Positions 8,521 to 16,928 of a stretch of 64,000 nucleotides of DNA are shown one piece after another (position 1 is the stretch's first letter; each line of letters begins with the position of its first letter). Below the pieces are notes generated by a model that was not told where the DNA came from, ran no database searches, and saw nothing but the letters and a program-made list of their open reading frames with translations. The position numbers were made by a program, and so were the translations under genes. The DNA comes from Rhodothermia bacterium (GTDB lineage: Bacteria > Bacteroidota > Rhodothermia > Balneolales > Balneolaceae): the NCBI GenBank assembly GCA_030427885.1, contig JAUICM010000006.1, forward strand, positions 248,001 through 312,000. Reading direction: 5' to 3'.

Positions 8521-8979
8521 TTATTCTTCGCAGTACTTTTTAAAGTTATTCAGGATGTAATCCCATCCATATTCTGAATTCATCATTTCCCTGTAGTTTT
8601 CAGATCCTTCACCGTGATTTTCAAAATTGAAATGTTCGAAGGAAACAGTCGTTGAGTCCCCATTTTGGATAAAACTCACTTTTAAGTCACTTGCTTTTTC
8701 CGGATTTGGAATTGGTTCCCGGTTTGGACTGATCTGCCACTTCAACCTTATCTTTTCGTTTTCTGTAAATTCAGTAACTGTTCCCCAATCACAGCGGAAT
8801 CCATTGGGACCAATCTCGGTGCAAAGCCCATTCTTTCTGCCGTCAATCTTTATTTTGATCAGTTTATCTTGCGACCAAGTGTACTCTTTTGGCCACCACT
8901 CATTCAATTCCTTCACGAATTTTTGAAAAGCTGAGTCTGATGAAATTCCAATTTTCAGGCTTTTAGTTATTCTCTCCAT
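8521..8979 (-). CDS. SRPBCC (AHSA1-like) domain protein
   Basis: A soluble 152-aa protein of the SRPBCC/START-like fold in the Aha1-C (AHSA1) branch, a ligand-binding or stress-related barrel. Typical elements are an N-terminal strand then SDSAFQKFVKELNEWWP, a central GTVTEFTENEKIRLKW, and the end SENYREMMNSEYGWDYILNNFKKYCEE. I prefer the ATG at 8977-8979. A GTG at 9001-9003 is in frame but overlaps the stop of the remnant upstream (8996-8998) and adds eight residues not needed by the fold. The gene is visibly more AT-rich than its flanks, like the next two features, which suggests it belongs to an accessory patch. The ligand is unknown. Confidence 0.8.
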   Translation of the reverse strand: MERITKSLKIGISSDSAFQKFVKELNEWWPKEYTWSQDKLIKIKIDGRKNGLCTEIGPNGFRCDWGTVTEFTENEKIRLKWQISPNREPIPNPEKASDLKVSFIQNGDSTTVSFEHFNFENHGEGSENYREMMNSEYGWDYILNNFKKYCEE

Positions 8980-8995
8980 GTTGAGTTCATTTATA

Positions 8996-9235
8996 TTAAC
9001 CACGATGTTGTGTGGTATTTTTTATTTCTTCTTGTTCGATAAGGTTCTTTAATACTTTCACAGTTTCTTGCCAGTAAAAATCTAAATGTTTATAAATTGA
9101 TTCTGTTGGAAAATTTTCAATTTGAATTTTCAACAATGACTTTCTTTCCTGATGTTCTATTGTGAAAGTGAATATTGAATGATTTTCTGTAGTGCCAGGT
9201 AAGTGTGAAATTAAACTTAATGGCTGTATTGAATC
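8996..9235 (-). pseudogene. C-terminal remnant of another SRPBCC-type gene
   Basis: Seventy-nine codons are open between in-frame TAA codons at 9236-9238 and 8996-8998, with no good start codon at the 5' end. The translation contains SIFTFTIEHQERKSLL, then ENFPTESIYKHLDFYWQET and VKVLKNLIEQ. This reads like the last two strands and final helix of an SRPBCC/AHSA1-like protein, lacking the N-terminal half. The missing part would lie where the attC-like hairpin at 9261-9322 now sits, so the gene may have been truncated by insertion or recombination there. It ends directly against the next SRPBCC gene. Confidence 0.5.
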
Positions 9236-9260
9236 TTATTATGAGGGTCCAAGTGTAAAA

Positions 9261-9322
9261 CCACACAACGTTCTGTGTATGGTGCGTATCCCGCAGGGTA
9301 TGCACTATACACCTTGTTGGCG
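9261..9322 (-). other. attC-like hairpin at the 3' end of the unknown gene
   Basis: A near-perfect hairpin: the left arm 9275-9292 (gtgtatggtgcgtatccc) pairs with the right arm 9296-9312 (gggtatgcactatacac), with a 3-nt loop. It is framed by short outer sites, cacacaac at 9262-9269 and gttggcg at 9316-9322, which are roughly complementary. A long imperfect hairpin framed by AAC/GTT simple sites immediately after a stop codon is the architecture of integron attC sites. The stop codon of the unknown gene (9305-9307) lies inside one arm. The outer sites do not match the classical GTTRRRY consensus exactly, so this is attC-like only. Confidence 0.45.
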
Positions 9323-10138
9323 TGTCGTGTTTTTTCTATTTAATTCTCCAATTAATTTTGGCAAATAGTAGTAATTCAGTCCATAATGGAAAACCTGAAA
9401 ATAAACTGCAATAATCAAAACCAATGGAAGTAACCATTCTTGTTTCAAGAAGTAAATAGGATAGAACAGGAGTGAAATTCCAAGTTCAAACATTATCTTT
9501 TTCTTGATATTTTTTTTAATGTCTGCGGTCTCTGCAAAACCCTCAAATTCCTTTAAATAACTAGAGACTCTGTATTGATACCACCAAGTTTCATAAAGTT
9601 CAAAAAGAATTATGAAAACTGTTGTTGAGATTAGAAACTCTTTTGTTTTAATAGCAATCAAAATGTAGGCAACCATAATCGCAAATCTTCCAATTGCAGG
9701 TAACACATCCGTTTTGAACCAAACTCTTTCTCGTGTACTCGCAAAGGCTGTTTGATTCCACCATCCGTCAATTCGGCTTGTGTTAAAGTCTGTATTTGCT
9801 AACTCATTAAAAAGTCTTTTAGAATGGTCGTATTTTCTGTTGTGGTGAAGTCCACGTCCGAGTTCGTATTTGACCTCATTTAATTGGTCGGTCTGATTGA
9901 GTTTGTTTTCTATCGGTTGATAGCCCGTTTTGTATAGGTAATAAACAGCAGAATACTTCTCTCTATCGTTAAGTGATTTTGCAAGACGATGAATGACATT
10001 CGTTACCGTATCAAAGTCCGAGTTCGCAGTTTTTAGGTTTTCCAAAATTCTGGACTGTCGGTTTTCCCAATAGCTTAAAACTTGAGCATCGGTTTTCAAG
10101 TTATTTAAGTCAGTCCATATTTTTTCTACTCTGCTCAT
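9305..10138 (-). CDS. Unknown protein: helical N-terminal half, membrane C-terminal half
   Basis: I do not recognise this 277-aa protein. Residues 1-140 are hydrophilic and helical with TPR-like phrases (REKYSAVYYLYKTGY, ELGRGLHHNRKYDHSKRLF). Residues ~150-190 and 210-260 hold about four hydrophobic segments, and the C-terminus is short and basic. The preferred start is the ATG at 10136-10138 (MSRVEKIWTD); a GTG at 10154-10156 is in frame six codons earlier but overlaps the flanking cgccaac site. The gene is strikingly AT-rich for this window and is tightly bracketed by two attC-like hairpins (9261-9322 and 10156-10213), so it looks like a captured cassette. It may sense or transduce something at the membrane, but no function is assigned. 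Confidence 0.65.
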   Translation of the reverse strand: MSRVEKIWTDLNNLKTDAQVLSYWENRQSRILENLKTANSDFDTVTNVIHRLAKSLNDREKYSAVYYLYKTGYQPIENKLNQTDQLNEVKYELGRGLHHNRKYDHSKRLFNELANTDFNTSRIDGWWNQTAFASTRERVWFKTDVLPAIGRFAIMVAYILIAIKTKEFLISTTVFIILFELYETWWYQYRVSSYLKEFEGFAETADIKKNIKKKIMFELGISLLFYPIYFLKQEWLLPLVLIIAVYFQVFHYGLNYYYLPKLIGELNRKNTTRQQGV

Positions 10139-10155
10139 TGTCTGTTTTACATGCA

Positions 10156-10213
10156 CGCCAACAACAGAGTAAAGTGAACTGAGTTCACTTTATCCCAGTT
10201 TCAGGTGTTAGTT
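10156..10213 (-). other. Second attC-like hairpin, upstream of the unknown gene
   Basis: The arms aaagtgaact (10171-10180) and agttcacttt (10182-10191) form a perfect 10-bp palindrome with weaker extension on both sides. The outer sites are cgccaac at 10156-10162 and gtgttagtt at 10205-10213, which align as an imperfect inverted pair sharing the GTT(A/G)G core. The cgccaac site is the exact reverse complement of the gttggcg site at the other end of the gene. The element lies just upstream of the cassette-like gene, where the attC of a preceding cassette would be expected. Confidence 0.4.
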
Positions 10214-10349
10214 TTATTCATTTTATTATTTAAACAGATAGGAGTAAAGTGAATAAAAAAGCATTAACATCAAAGTTTTAGCGTAACCAAACGCTTTAAA
10301 GGATAGTCCCGGAAGAGTGTAGGTTAATTCAGTTTTAGCCAGGGACTAT

Positions 10350-10380
10350 AAAAAAAGCCCGATCAATTGACCGGGCTTTG
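10350..10380 (-). terminator. Intrinsic terminator of the citrate synthase gene
   Basis: Read leftward, aagcccggtc and gatcgggctt form a strong G+C-rich stem around a short AT loop, followed by a run of six or more T. It sits about 27 bp after the citrate synthase stop. Confidence 0.85.
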
Positions 10381-10406
10381 TTCTAACAGATAAACAGGAT
10401 AAAATA

Positions 10407-11576
10407 TTATCGCTCTTCCACCGGAGTCCAGGGCAGGTTTTTCTCACCTACATAAAGTGCTCTTGGTCGGATAAGTCTGTTGTTGGCAGCCTGCTCCATG
10501 AAGTGGCCGGTCCAGCCGGAAATTCGGCTCATGGTGAAGATACAGGTATAGAGGTCTGGCTGAATACCGATGGAGTAGTACACCGAAGCTGAGAAGAAAT
10601 CCACATTAGGATCAATATTCTTTTCAGATTTCATGGTATTAAGCATATCCATAGACCATTTGTACAATTCTTCATGGCCGGTCTCTTTTGAAAGAGCCTC
10701 AGACATTTTCTGAAGATGACGTCCACGTGGGTCAAAGGTTTTATATACACGGTGTCCAAAGCCCATGATCTTTTCTTTCTTCGCCAGTTTTGCTTTGGTG
10801 AATGCAACGGCATCTGCATCCTTGCCTTCGGCTTCAAGCTCAAGCAGGGTATTCATCACAGCAGTGTTAGCTCCGCCATGGAGGGGGCCTTTAAGCGCGC
10901 CGATAGCAGCAGTAACTGATGAATAGATATCAGACATAGTTGCACAAACGGTACGTGCAGTGAAAGTTGAAGCATTCATTCCATGCTCAGCATGCAGGAT
11001 CAGGCACAAATCCATAGTTTTTTCAGCCTGAGTTCCAGGCTCTTCACCATTCAGCATATACAAGAAGTTAAATGCAGTGCTACCTGAAGAAAGAGGAGCT
11101 ACAATATCTTTTCCTTTTCTGGAGCGGTCGAAGGCGGCAATGATGGTTGGGATCTTTGCAGTGATCGAAATAGCCTGATCCATGAACAGTGCCTCATCGA
11201 ATTTGCCTTTGGTCGGATCAGTATCGGCAAGCATTGAAACCGCAGTTCTTAACACCGCCATCGGTTCAGCAGACTTGTCAGTCGACTTGATATAATCAAT
11301 AACAGGAGATGGAAGCTCTCTTTCACTAATAAGTGATTTATTGAGGCTTTCAAGTTCTTCGGCGTTAGGAAGTCGGTCGTTCCAAAGTAAAAAACATACT
11401 TCTTCGAAAGTGGCATTCTCAGCTAGTGTATCAATATTGTAACCAGCATAGATCAGCTCTCCCACAGCTCCGTCAATGAAACTCTTTGTGGTTGAGAATG
11501 CTACGATACCAGCTAATCCCTGATTTATATGCGGGTATTGGGTTTCATCAAAACCTGTATGTAGGTCTTTCGACAT
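10407..11576 (-). CDS. gltA: Citrate synthase
   Basis: Condenses acetyl-CoA and oxaloacetate to citrate, the entry step of the TCA cycle, in the cytoplasm. The three catalytic residues are recognisable: His233 in GPLHGGAN, His275 in GFGHRVYKTFDPR and Asp326 in VDFFSASVYYSIGI. The HAEHGMNAS segment near 195-203 is also family-typical. At 389 aa it is the short form (Bacillus CitZ/archaeal-like), without the N-terminal extension of the NADH-sensitive proteobacterial enzyme. A 2-methylcitrate synthase cannot be excluded, but no prpB/prpD neighbours are present. It is a single gene with its own terminator and a 276 bp upstream gap that should hold its promoter, in which I recognised no clear motif. 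Confidence 0.95.
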   Translation of the reverse strand: MSKDLHTGFDETQYPHINQGLAGIVAFSTTKSFIDGAVGELIYAGYNIDTLAENATFEEVCFLLWNDRLPNAEELESLNKSLISERELPSPVIDYIKSTDKSAEPMAVLRTAVSMLADTDPTKGKFDEALFMDQAISITAKIPTIIAAFDRSRKGKDIVAPLSSGSTAFNFLYMLNGEEPGTQAEKTMDLCLILHAEHGMNASTFTARTVCATMSDIYSSVTAAIGALKGPLHGGANTAVMNTLLELEAEGKDADAVAFTKAKLAKKEKIMGFGHRVYKTFDPRGRHLQKMSEALSKETGHEELYKWSMDMLNTMKSEKNIDPNVDFFSASVYYSIGIQPDLYTCIFTMSRISGWTGHFMEQAANNRLIRPRALYVGEKNLPWTPVEER

Positions 11577-11852
11577 GTGTACTTCCTTTTAAATTTAATC
11601 TTAAAATCGTGCCCTTTTTGTTGACCGAAAAATCTCTTTATCCAACCGGCCTGAATATTACAGACATACTAACAATTATTTCTGGGCAAGCATTCTCCTC
11701 AACTTATCTTGAGAAGGGCATGAAAGGTAATGAAACAGCAGGAATTTTATAAACAGAAAAGTTCAAAATTATATAAAGTGAAAGGGTTTTTACAAGTCGG
11801 CTTAACCGATTACTTTATTTAAGCTTTTAATAGTTTCAGAAAGATATTCTTA

Positions 11853-12620
11853 TTAGCTGAAATTCTTTTTTGATTCTTCCCAGTATTCATCCATTTCTGC
11901 GAGAGTAGAGTCCTTAAGCAGTTTTCCATTCTCTTTAAGTTTCTCTTCTACATAGCGGAACCGGTCTTCAAACTTTTTATTCGTCTTCCGGAGACTGTCC
12001 TCTGCAACCAGATCAAAAAAACGTGCAACGTTAACCATCGAGAAAAGCAGGTCGCCAAATTCATCAGCAGATTTTTCCTTATTTCCCTCATCCAGCGTTT
12101 CTTTGAATTCGTGCAATTCTTCTTCAAGTTTATCCCAGGCCTGCCGCCATTCCGGCCAGTCGAATCCGACATTGGCTGCCTTTTCCTGCATGCGTTGTGC
12201 CCGGATCAAAGCAGGTAAATGAACAGGTAATCCGTCTAGCGTTGATTTCTTTCCCTCTTTTAGTTTGATGTTTTCCCAGTTCTCGGCAACCTCATCTTCA
12301 CCTTTTACTTTAGTTTCGCCAAATACATGTGGATGCCGGGTGATTAGCTTATCCATCAGGGTGTAGATCACATCACCTATATCAAAGAATTCAGTTTCGC
12401 TGGCCATCTTACTATGGAAGAGTACATGCAACAGCAGATCACCCAGTTCCTTTTTAAACTCGTTGAAATCCCCATCATCGATCGCTTCAATAGCTTCGTA
12501 GGCTTCCTCGATCAGGTTGTCTTTGATCGATTCGTGAGTTTGTTTTCGATCCCAGGGACATTCCCTCCTCAGTATGGAAACAAGTTCTACAAGATCATCA
12601 AAACTTCGGCTTGGCTTCAT
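11853..12620 (-). CDS. mazG: Nucleoside triphosphate pyrophosphohydrolase MazG
   Basis: Hydrolyses nucleoside triphosphates to monophosphate and pyrophosphate, cleaning up aberrant nucleotides and influencing the stringent response. Two MazG repeats are visible. The N-terminal one starts FDDLVELVSILRRECPWDRKQTHESI and carries the metal-binding EExxE pattern in LIEEAYEAIEAIDDGD (about 35-50). The second repeat, near 165-215, has LEEELHEFKETLDEG and ADEFGDLLFSMVNVARF. The length of 255 aa equals the standard two-domain bacterial MazG. It is a single gene reading leftward with no operon partner. Confidence 0.93.
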   Translation of the reverse strand: MKPSRSFDDLVELVSILRRECPWDRKQTHESIKDNLIEEAYEAIEAIDDGDFNEFKKELGDLLLHVLFHSKMASETEFFDIGDVIYTLMDKLITRHPHVFGETKVKGEDEVAENWENIKLKEGKKSTLDGLPVHLPALIRAQRMQEKAANVGFDWPEWRQAWDKLEEELHEFKETLDEGNKEKSADEFGDLLFSMVNVARFFDLVAEDSLRKTNKKFEDRFRYVEEKLKENGKLLKDSTLAEMDEYWEESKKNFS

Positions 12621-12645
12621 ACAAATTCTGTATTATAGATTATGA

Positions 12646-12676
12646 ATGTTGAATTGGAAACTAGCCAATTCAACAT
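12646..12676. repeat. Perfect 12-bp inverted repeat carrying a repeated 23-mer
   Basis: atgttgaattgg (12646-12657) and ccaattcaacat (12665-12676) form a hairpin with a 7-nt loop, 26 bp upstream of the mazG start. The right arm begins the 23-base string at 12664-12686, which recurs exactly at 13710-13732 beyond the lipoprotein gene. The role is unknown. Confidence 0.6.
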
Positions 12677-12859
12677 CCAAAATTAAAATGAATAAGTGTT
12701 AAGTTACCTATCATTTTATTTTCAATTATTAGAAATTTCGACCTGAATTTATTAGACTTGTAGCAGAATCCAACCATGCATGTCTTTGATTCAATGTATT
12801 CAGGTTTTAAAAAAGAGAGGCTGGATCGAATAACCCAGGAACTAAATTTATGGTGACTT

Positions 12860-13678
12860 ATGAAATCCCTGAGAAAAGTCAGCTACCTAATTTTAATTTT
12901 TACTATTGGCTGTGATCCTGTATCAAGTATAAAAGGTAAAGAGGAATCAAATTACCCCCGGATTTTGGAAAAAAAGTCCGAAAGCGAACAACAGCAGTTG
13001 TACTCAGAATACATGGAAAATAATTCCGGTTTATGTGCTGAAATTGACGAATATGGACTGAACGGGAGCAAAATCTGTACATCCAGAGAGTTTCTGAGAG
13101 TGGAAATAAAAGATGAAGAGAAAGAGAGAATGAATATGATGGCAAAAGAATTCCTTGTACGAAATCAAAAATTCACCAATGTTTTTGATGAGGAACAATT
13201 GGAAATTGATCGGTCGTATGGCATAAAGGGTTGTATTAAATGTGATGGCTCAGATGGGGATATGAAAAATATTCATTGGAAAGTAAGGTTTAAAAACCAG
13301 GAGCTTGAGGGACTGGAAGTCGAAAATACGGTAATTGATGTGTTTTTGGATTCCGATAGAGTTTACCAGGTTTATGGCCACTGGTATAAGGATGTTATCC
13401 TTCCAGATGAAGATGAAATAAGTATCGAGGAAGCAAGAAGTTCATTAGTAGGAAAGTCGTTTACCTTTAGTAGTTGGACTGGAGAGCAAACGTATACAAT
13501 AACAGAAGATTCATTTGAGGAGTTTGGGAAGGATCGGGGTAAAATTATATTTCCTTATGAAGCAGATCAGAAGTTGGAGATGCGTGTTTGTTGGGTAATT
13601 TCAGCAAACATTTGGAACTTTTATTTAGACTCCAGTACAGGTGAAGTAATTTATAAGGAAATGACAGTTATGTTCTAA
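12860..13678 (+). CDS. Lipoprotein with PepSY/FTP-like C-terminal region
   Basis: A 272-aa protein with an N-terminal signal (KVSYLILIFTIGC) whose cysteine at residue 18 is a likely lipidation site. No family is recognised over the first 80 residues, which are acidic and helical. The C-terminal part has the rhythm of PepSY/FTP propeptide-type domains: WKVRFKNQELEG, an EEARSSLVGK segment and the final ANIWNFYLDSSTGEVIYKE. In relatives such domains inhibit or chaperone proteases, but here no protease is attached, so the role is open. The gene is alone, reading rightward between two hairpin regions that share a 23-bp direct repeat. Confidence 0.6.
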   Translation: MKSLRKVSYLILIFTIGCDPVSSIKGKEESNYPRILEKKSESEQQQLYSEYMENNSGLCAEIDEYGLNGSKICTSREFLRVEIKDEEKERMNMMAKEFLVRNQKFTNVFDEEQLEIDRSYGIKGCIKCDGSDGDMKNIHWKVRFKNQELEGLEVENTVIDVFLDSDRVYQVYGHWYKDVILPDEDEISIEEARSSLVGKSFTFSSWTGEQTYTITEDSFEEFGKDRGKIIFPYEADQKLEMRVCWVISANIWNFYLDSSTGEVIYKEMTVMF

Positions 13679-13724
13679 TCCGTTTTTTGTCAATCTGAAT
13701 TGACAGCCGGCCAATTCAACATCC

Positions 13725-13762
13725 AAAATTAAGAATGATTCAAGATAGCCATTCTTAATTTT
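13725..13762. terminator. Convergent stem-loop, probable bidirectional terminator
   Basis: The arms aaaattaagaatg (13725-13737) and cattcttaatttt (13750-13762) are a perfect 13-bp match with a 12-nt loop, and A/T runs flank both sides. It lies between two convergent genes (stops at 13678 and 13785). The preceding 13710-13732 repeats the 23-mer found at 12664. Confidence 0.6.
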
Positions 13763-13784
13763 TCATTTTGAATTTTAAATCCAG

Positions 13785-15050
13785 TTAGGTCTTCCTTTTT
13801 TTCTTTTTGGCGGCGGGGAAGAGAATGTTGTTAAGGATCAGACGGTAACCCGGACTGTTTGGATGAAGCGCAAGGTCTGTCGGGGGATCATTAACACGAT
13901 GAGTATAATCTTCCGGATCATGGCCAGCATAAAAGGTGAAGGTTCCATTTCCATAATTCCCGTGCAGGTATTTAACCTGATTCCGGCCAGGAGCTTCTGC
14001 CAGTACCACTACCGATGATTTTACTTTCTCAGTTCTGAAAGCAGTGGTCTGGCCATAAAAACCACGGACACTGCTTACATGATTTTGAGTAAGCATGGTT
14101 GGAACGGGATCCCATTTTGCAGAAAATTCGAACAGAGTGAAATAGTCAAGGCTTTCATCCACTTCCTGTATCGCAACCGGCACATCAATATCGGCATGTT
14201 CGTACTGATAAGGGTCGATAATGATATTGAAATTCTGAAAGGCAAAGGTCTTGCTGAAATCAAGTCGTTCCTGTGCGGCTGGGTCAACTGGATCGCCATC
14301 AAACTGAGAAGGGGCGATGTCAATACCTTCAGCTGCTAACGCGATATCAAAAGTGTCGGTTCCGGAGCACATCGCAAACAGGAAACCGCCATTACCAACA
14401 TAGTCGCGTATCTCGCGGGCTACCTGTTTCTTCTGTTCACTAACCTTATCGAATCCAAGTTCTTTGGCCATGGCTTCCATCTGCCGGACCTGAGTGATGT
14501 ACCATGGTGTATTCCGGTAATTTGCCCAGAACTTTCCGTACTGGCCTGTAAAATCTTCGTGGTGAAGGTGCAGCCAGTCATATTCCTGAAGTTTTCCCTG
14601 CAGTACTTCCACATCCCAGATCTTATCGTATTCCACTTCTGCATAGGTGAGAGCCAGTGTCACAGCGTCATCCCAGGGAAGAGCCTGATCGGGGGTATAA
14701 ACAGCGATTCGGGGAGCTTTCTCTAAATTAACCACTGAAGTATTTGACCCTTCTGATTCAACTTCAGACACGATCGAAGCTGCTTCGGAAGATCCCACGA
14801 TCTGGATGGTCACATTACGAAGTCTTGATTTACGTACGATGTCGTTATCTACCACTGCCATGAAAGACCCGCCTCTGTAGTTCAGCAGCCATTTGGCAGG
14901 GTACCCATCTTTGATATGGTTGAATATCACACCATAGGCTTTGAGGTGGTCAGTCTGGCTTGCATCCATCGGGATCAAAACCTGTTGCTGAGCCTGAACG
15001 GACAGAGTTAACAGGATTGTTGAAAATACTAAGTAGATAAATTTCTTCAT
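13785..15050 (-). CDS. Exported protein of the family labelled 'asparagine synthetase B-like'; function unknown
   Basis: A 421-aa protein with a clear signal peptide (MKKFIYLVFSTILLTLSVQAQ). Homologues in Bacteroidota-type genomes are often named asparagine synthetase B, but I see neither an N-terminal-nucleophile glutaminase cysteine nor the PP-loop ATP motif (SGGxDS), and the real enzyme is cytoplasmic, so that name is not supported. Recognisable blocks are WLLNYRGGSF near 54, RIAVYTPDQALPWDDAVTLAL near 115-135, WLHLHHEDFTGQYGKF near 160-175 and GNGGFLFAMCSGTDTFDIAL near 219-238. The last two resemble a class I amidotransferase-like or ThuA-like fold with a Cys in a nucleophile-elbow position. 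It lies 3 bp after the TPR gene, in the maf unit. Confidence 0.6.
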   Translation of the reverse strand: MKKFIYLVFSTILLTLSVQAQQQVLIPMDASQTDHLKAYGVIFNHIKDGYPAKWLLNYRGGSFMAVVDNDIVRKSRLRNVTIQIVGSSEAASIVSEVESEGSNTSVVNLEKAPRIAVYTPDQALPWDDAVTLALTYAEVEYDKIWDVEVLQGKLQEYDWLHLHHEDFTGQYGKFWANYRNTPWYITQVRQMEAMAKELGFDKVSEQKKQVAREIRDYVGNGGFLFAMCSGTDTFDIALAAEGIDIAPSQFDGDPVDPAAQERLDFSKTFAFQNFNIIIDPYQYEHADIDVPVAIQEVDESLDYFTLFEFSAKWDPVPTMLTQNHVSSVRGFYGQTTAFRTEKVKSSVVVLAEAPGRNQVKYLHGNYGNGTFTFYAGHDPEDYTHRVNDPPTDLALHPNSPGYRLILNNILFPAAKKKKRKT

Positions 15051-15053
15051 GAT

Positions 15054-16928
15054 CTAAGAATTTGCTTTGGGCAATTCATTAAGTCGTTTACGTGCGTAAG
15101 GTGCATAGAATCCTTGTGGATACTCCAGAATAAGTTCCTCATAATAATTGATGAGTCGTTCAAGAATGGGTGTTCCGTTAAATAAAATATTTTCTTCATT
15201 TCCAAGACTATAGGCTCCTTCAACAACACGGGTACGTTCCCACATGAGTCTTTCCCGCATGGAAAGATAGGGGGTATTTTCGAGAAACTGGCTAATAGAG
15301 CTTATATACTCCAGAGACTGGTCTTCAGAGTTTTTAGCCATCAGGATGTAAGCATCGTCTTTGAAAGGGGTTGGGGTGGTGGAGTTTGCAATTGCCAACA
15401 GCTGCTGTTCAGCTTTTTTATCATTCCCCACGCTATATTGATAATGCGCTTCTGCGAAAGGCCTGATCACAGCTCCGGTAGTATCTTCGGCCAGGCCATC
15501 CTGTACCCAAAGGCGAAGTTCGAGGGCGTCATTTGCATAATATGAGGTGTTCTGGCGACCGAGTGATTTGAGCTGGATCTGAGCAAATTCGAAGTCACCC
15601 GCATAGAAATCAGTGAGAGCCAGGAAATACCGGGTTTTCTCAGCCATTGGGCCAGACTCCGCTTTCTTATTACTTCGGGTGAATGAGATTCGGGCAGAAG
15701 TGAATTCTTTCTGAGCAAGATAAATTCTTCCGTCCAGATAATTACTCTCCGGAGTGTCATTCATATCAGGAAGTTTCTTGAGTTTGTCGGTGGCCGTTTG
15801 GGCTTCGTCCAGATCGAATATGAAATCAAGCGCGAGTTCAGCACGTTTGATATACACTTCGCTCATCCGGCTGTAGGTGTTGGTTTCAGTTATAAGAGTA
15901 TCCAGTAATGCAACTGCCTGATGATAAAGAGAGTCTTTCTTACCTCTGGCTCCAAGGCTATGATCCCCCAAATACTTTGCCCAGCGGGTTAATGCTTCCG
16001 CTTTTTCTTCAGCAGCCAGCCAGTTTACTTCTCCATAGGTTCGTTCGATATAGAAATCAAAGGCGTCAAGAGCGAGCTCAAATTCATTGTTATTAACCAG
16101 GTCGCGTCCCACATTGAACAGAGAATAATTATAGTTGGAAGTTTTGCTCTCATATTCCAACGCAGTGGCATAAGCGCGTCGGTATAATTTGTTCTCGAGA
16201 AGAAGCCATTCCAGCAGAGTATAAAATTCTTTATAGGATGGGTTTTTAAGATCGGTTTGAGCAAGGATATCCTCTAACTCAATAATTGTGATATCGTACA
16301 GGATCGGATCGTTATAGCGCATGAGTAAACGCTGAACACCGTACATCTGCTGTGGGTTGATCTGGATCAGATTCAACCATTCGGCGATGGCCTCTTCATA
16401 CATTCCACCCTGCAGATAAGTATTTGGAACTTCGGTCATGAAGAGCATTTCATTATTAAAATGAACCCGGCCTTTCTTATATACTTCTATAGCTTTTTTA
16501 TATGCCCTGCGCTCGATCATTGCACTTGCGGTATTCACATAGATCTGAAGCTGATCCGAAAAGTTTGAAAGGTTCTGATCCCATATCGAATATGCAGAAG
16601 ACGTATCACCTTTAAGATGATACAGTTCGCCAAGCAGGATCCGGGAAGGTCCGATACTTCGATTTAGATTAATATTAGACTCAACCATGGTGATGGCTTC
16701 GTCATATTCCTTCATCTGCACTTTGCATTCAATAAGCCGGTCGAAATAAAGGTAGGTATTCGGGTGCTGGTCTGATAATTTCTCAAGTATAGGCAGAGCA
16801 TCTTCATACCTCTGCTGTTGCATAAGCCGGTTAGCGATCTGGAAATCATTATTGATCTGAGCCGGGAGTTCAGCTGCCAACAACGACAAGGCTACTAAAA
16901 AAACGATCCTTAAATTATTATACATCAA
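15054..16928 (-). CDS. Exported TPR-repeat protein
   Basis: A 624-aa protein with a signal peptide (cleavage plausible after the LLAAELPAQ segment, about residue 24). Nearly all of the mature part is tetratricopeptide repeats, from AINNDFQIANRLMQQQRYEDALPIL through KAIEVYKKGRVHF to the final EELILEYPQGFYAPYARKRLNEL, which looks like the outer-membrane-lipoprotein (YbgF/BamD-like) type of TPR. It probably acts as a periplasmic scaffold. It overlaps maf by 4 bp (ATGA) upstream and is followed 3 bp later by the exported unknown protein, so the three are almost certainly one transcript. The pairing of this gene with the downstream one suggests a common envelope process. Confidence 0.85.
   Translation of the reverse strand: MMYNNLRIVFLVALSLLAAELPAQINNDFQIANRLMQQQRYEDALPILEKLSDQHPNTYLYFDRLIECKVQMKEYDEAITMVESNINLNRSIGPSRILLGELYHLKGDTSSAYSIWDQNLSNFSDQLQIYVNTASAMIERRAYKKAIEVYKKGRVHFNNEMLFMTEVPNTYLQGGMYEEAIAEWLNLIQINPQQMYGVQRLLMRYNDPILYDITIIELEDILAQTDLKNPSYKEFYTLLEWLLLENKLYRRAYATALEYESKTSNYNYSLFNVGRDLVNNNEFELALDAFDFYIERTYGEVNWLAAEEKAEALTRWAKYLGDHSLGARGKKDSLYHQAVALLDTLITETNTYSRMSEVYIKRAELALDFIFDLDEAQTATDKLKKLPDMNDTPESNYLDGRIYLAQKEFTSARISFTRSNKKAESGPMAEKTRYFLALTDFYAGDFEFAQIQLKSLGRQNTSYYANDALELRLWVQDGLAEDTTGAVIRPFAEAHYQYSVGNDKKAEQQLLAIANSTTPTPFKDDAYILMAKNSEDQSLEYISSISQFLENTPYLSMRERLMWERTRVVEGAYSLGNEENILFNGTPILERLINYYEELILEYPQGFYAPYARKRLNELPKANS

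Noticed and set aside
13785-15050. Asparagine synthetase B as product name
   Set aside because: The protein is exported and lacks both the glutaminase N-terminal cysteine and the PP-loop motif.
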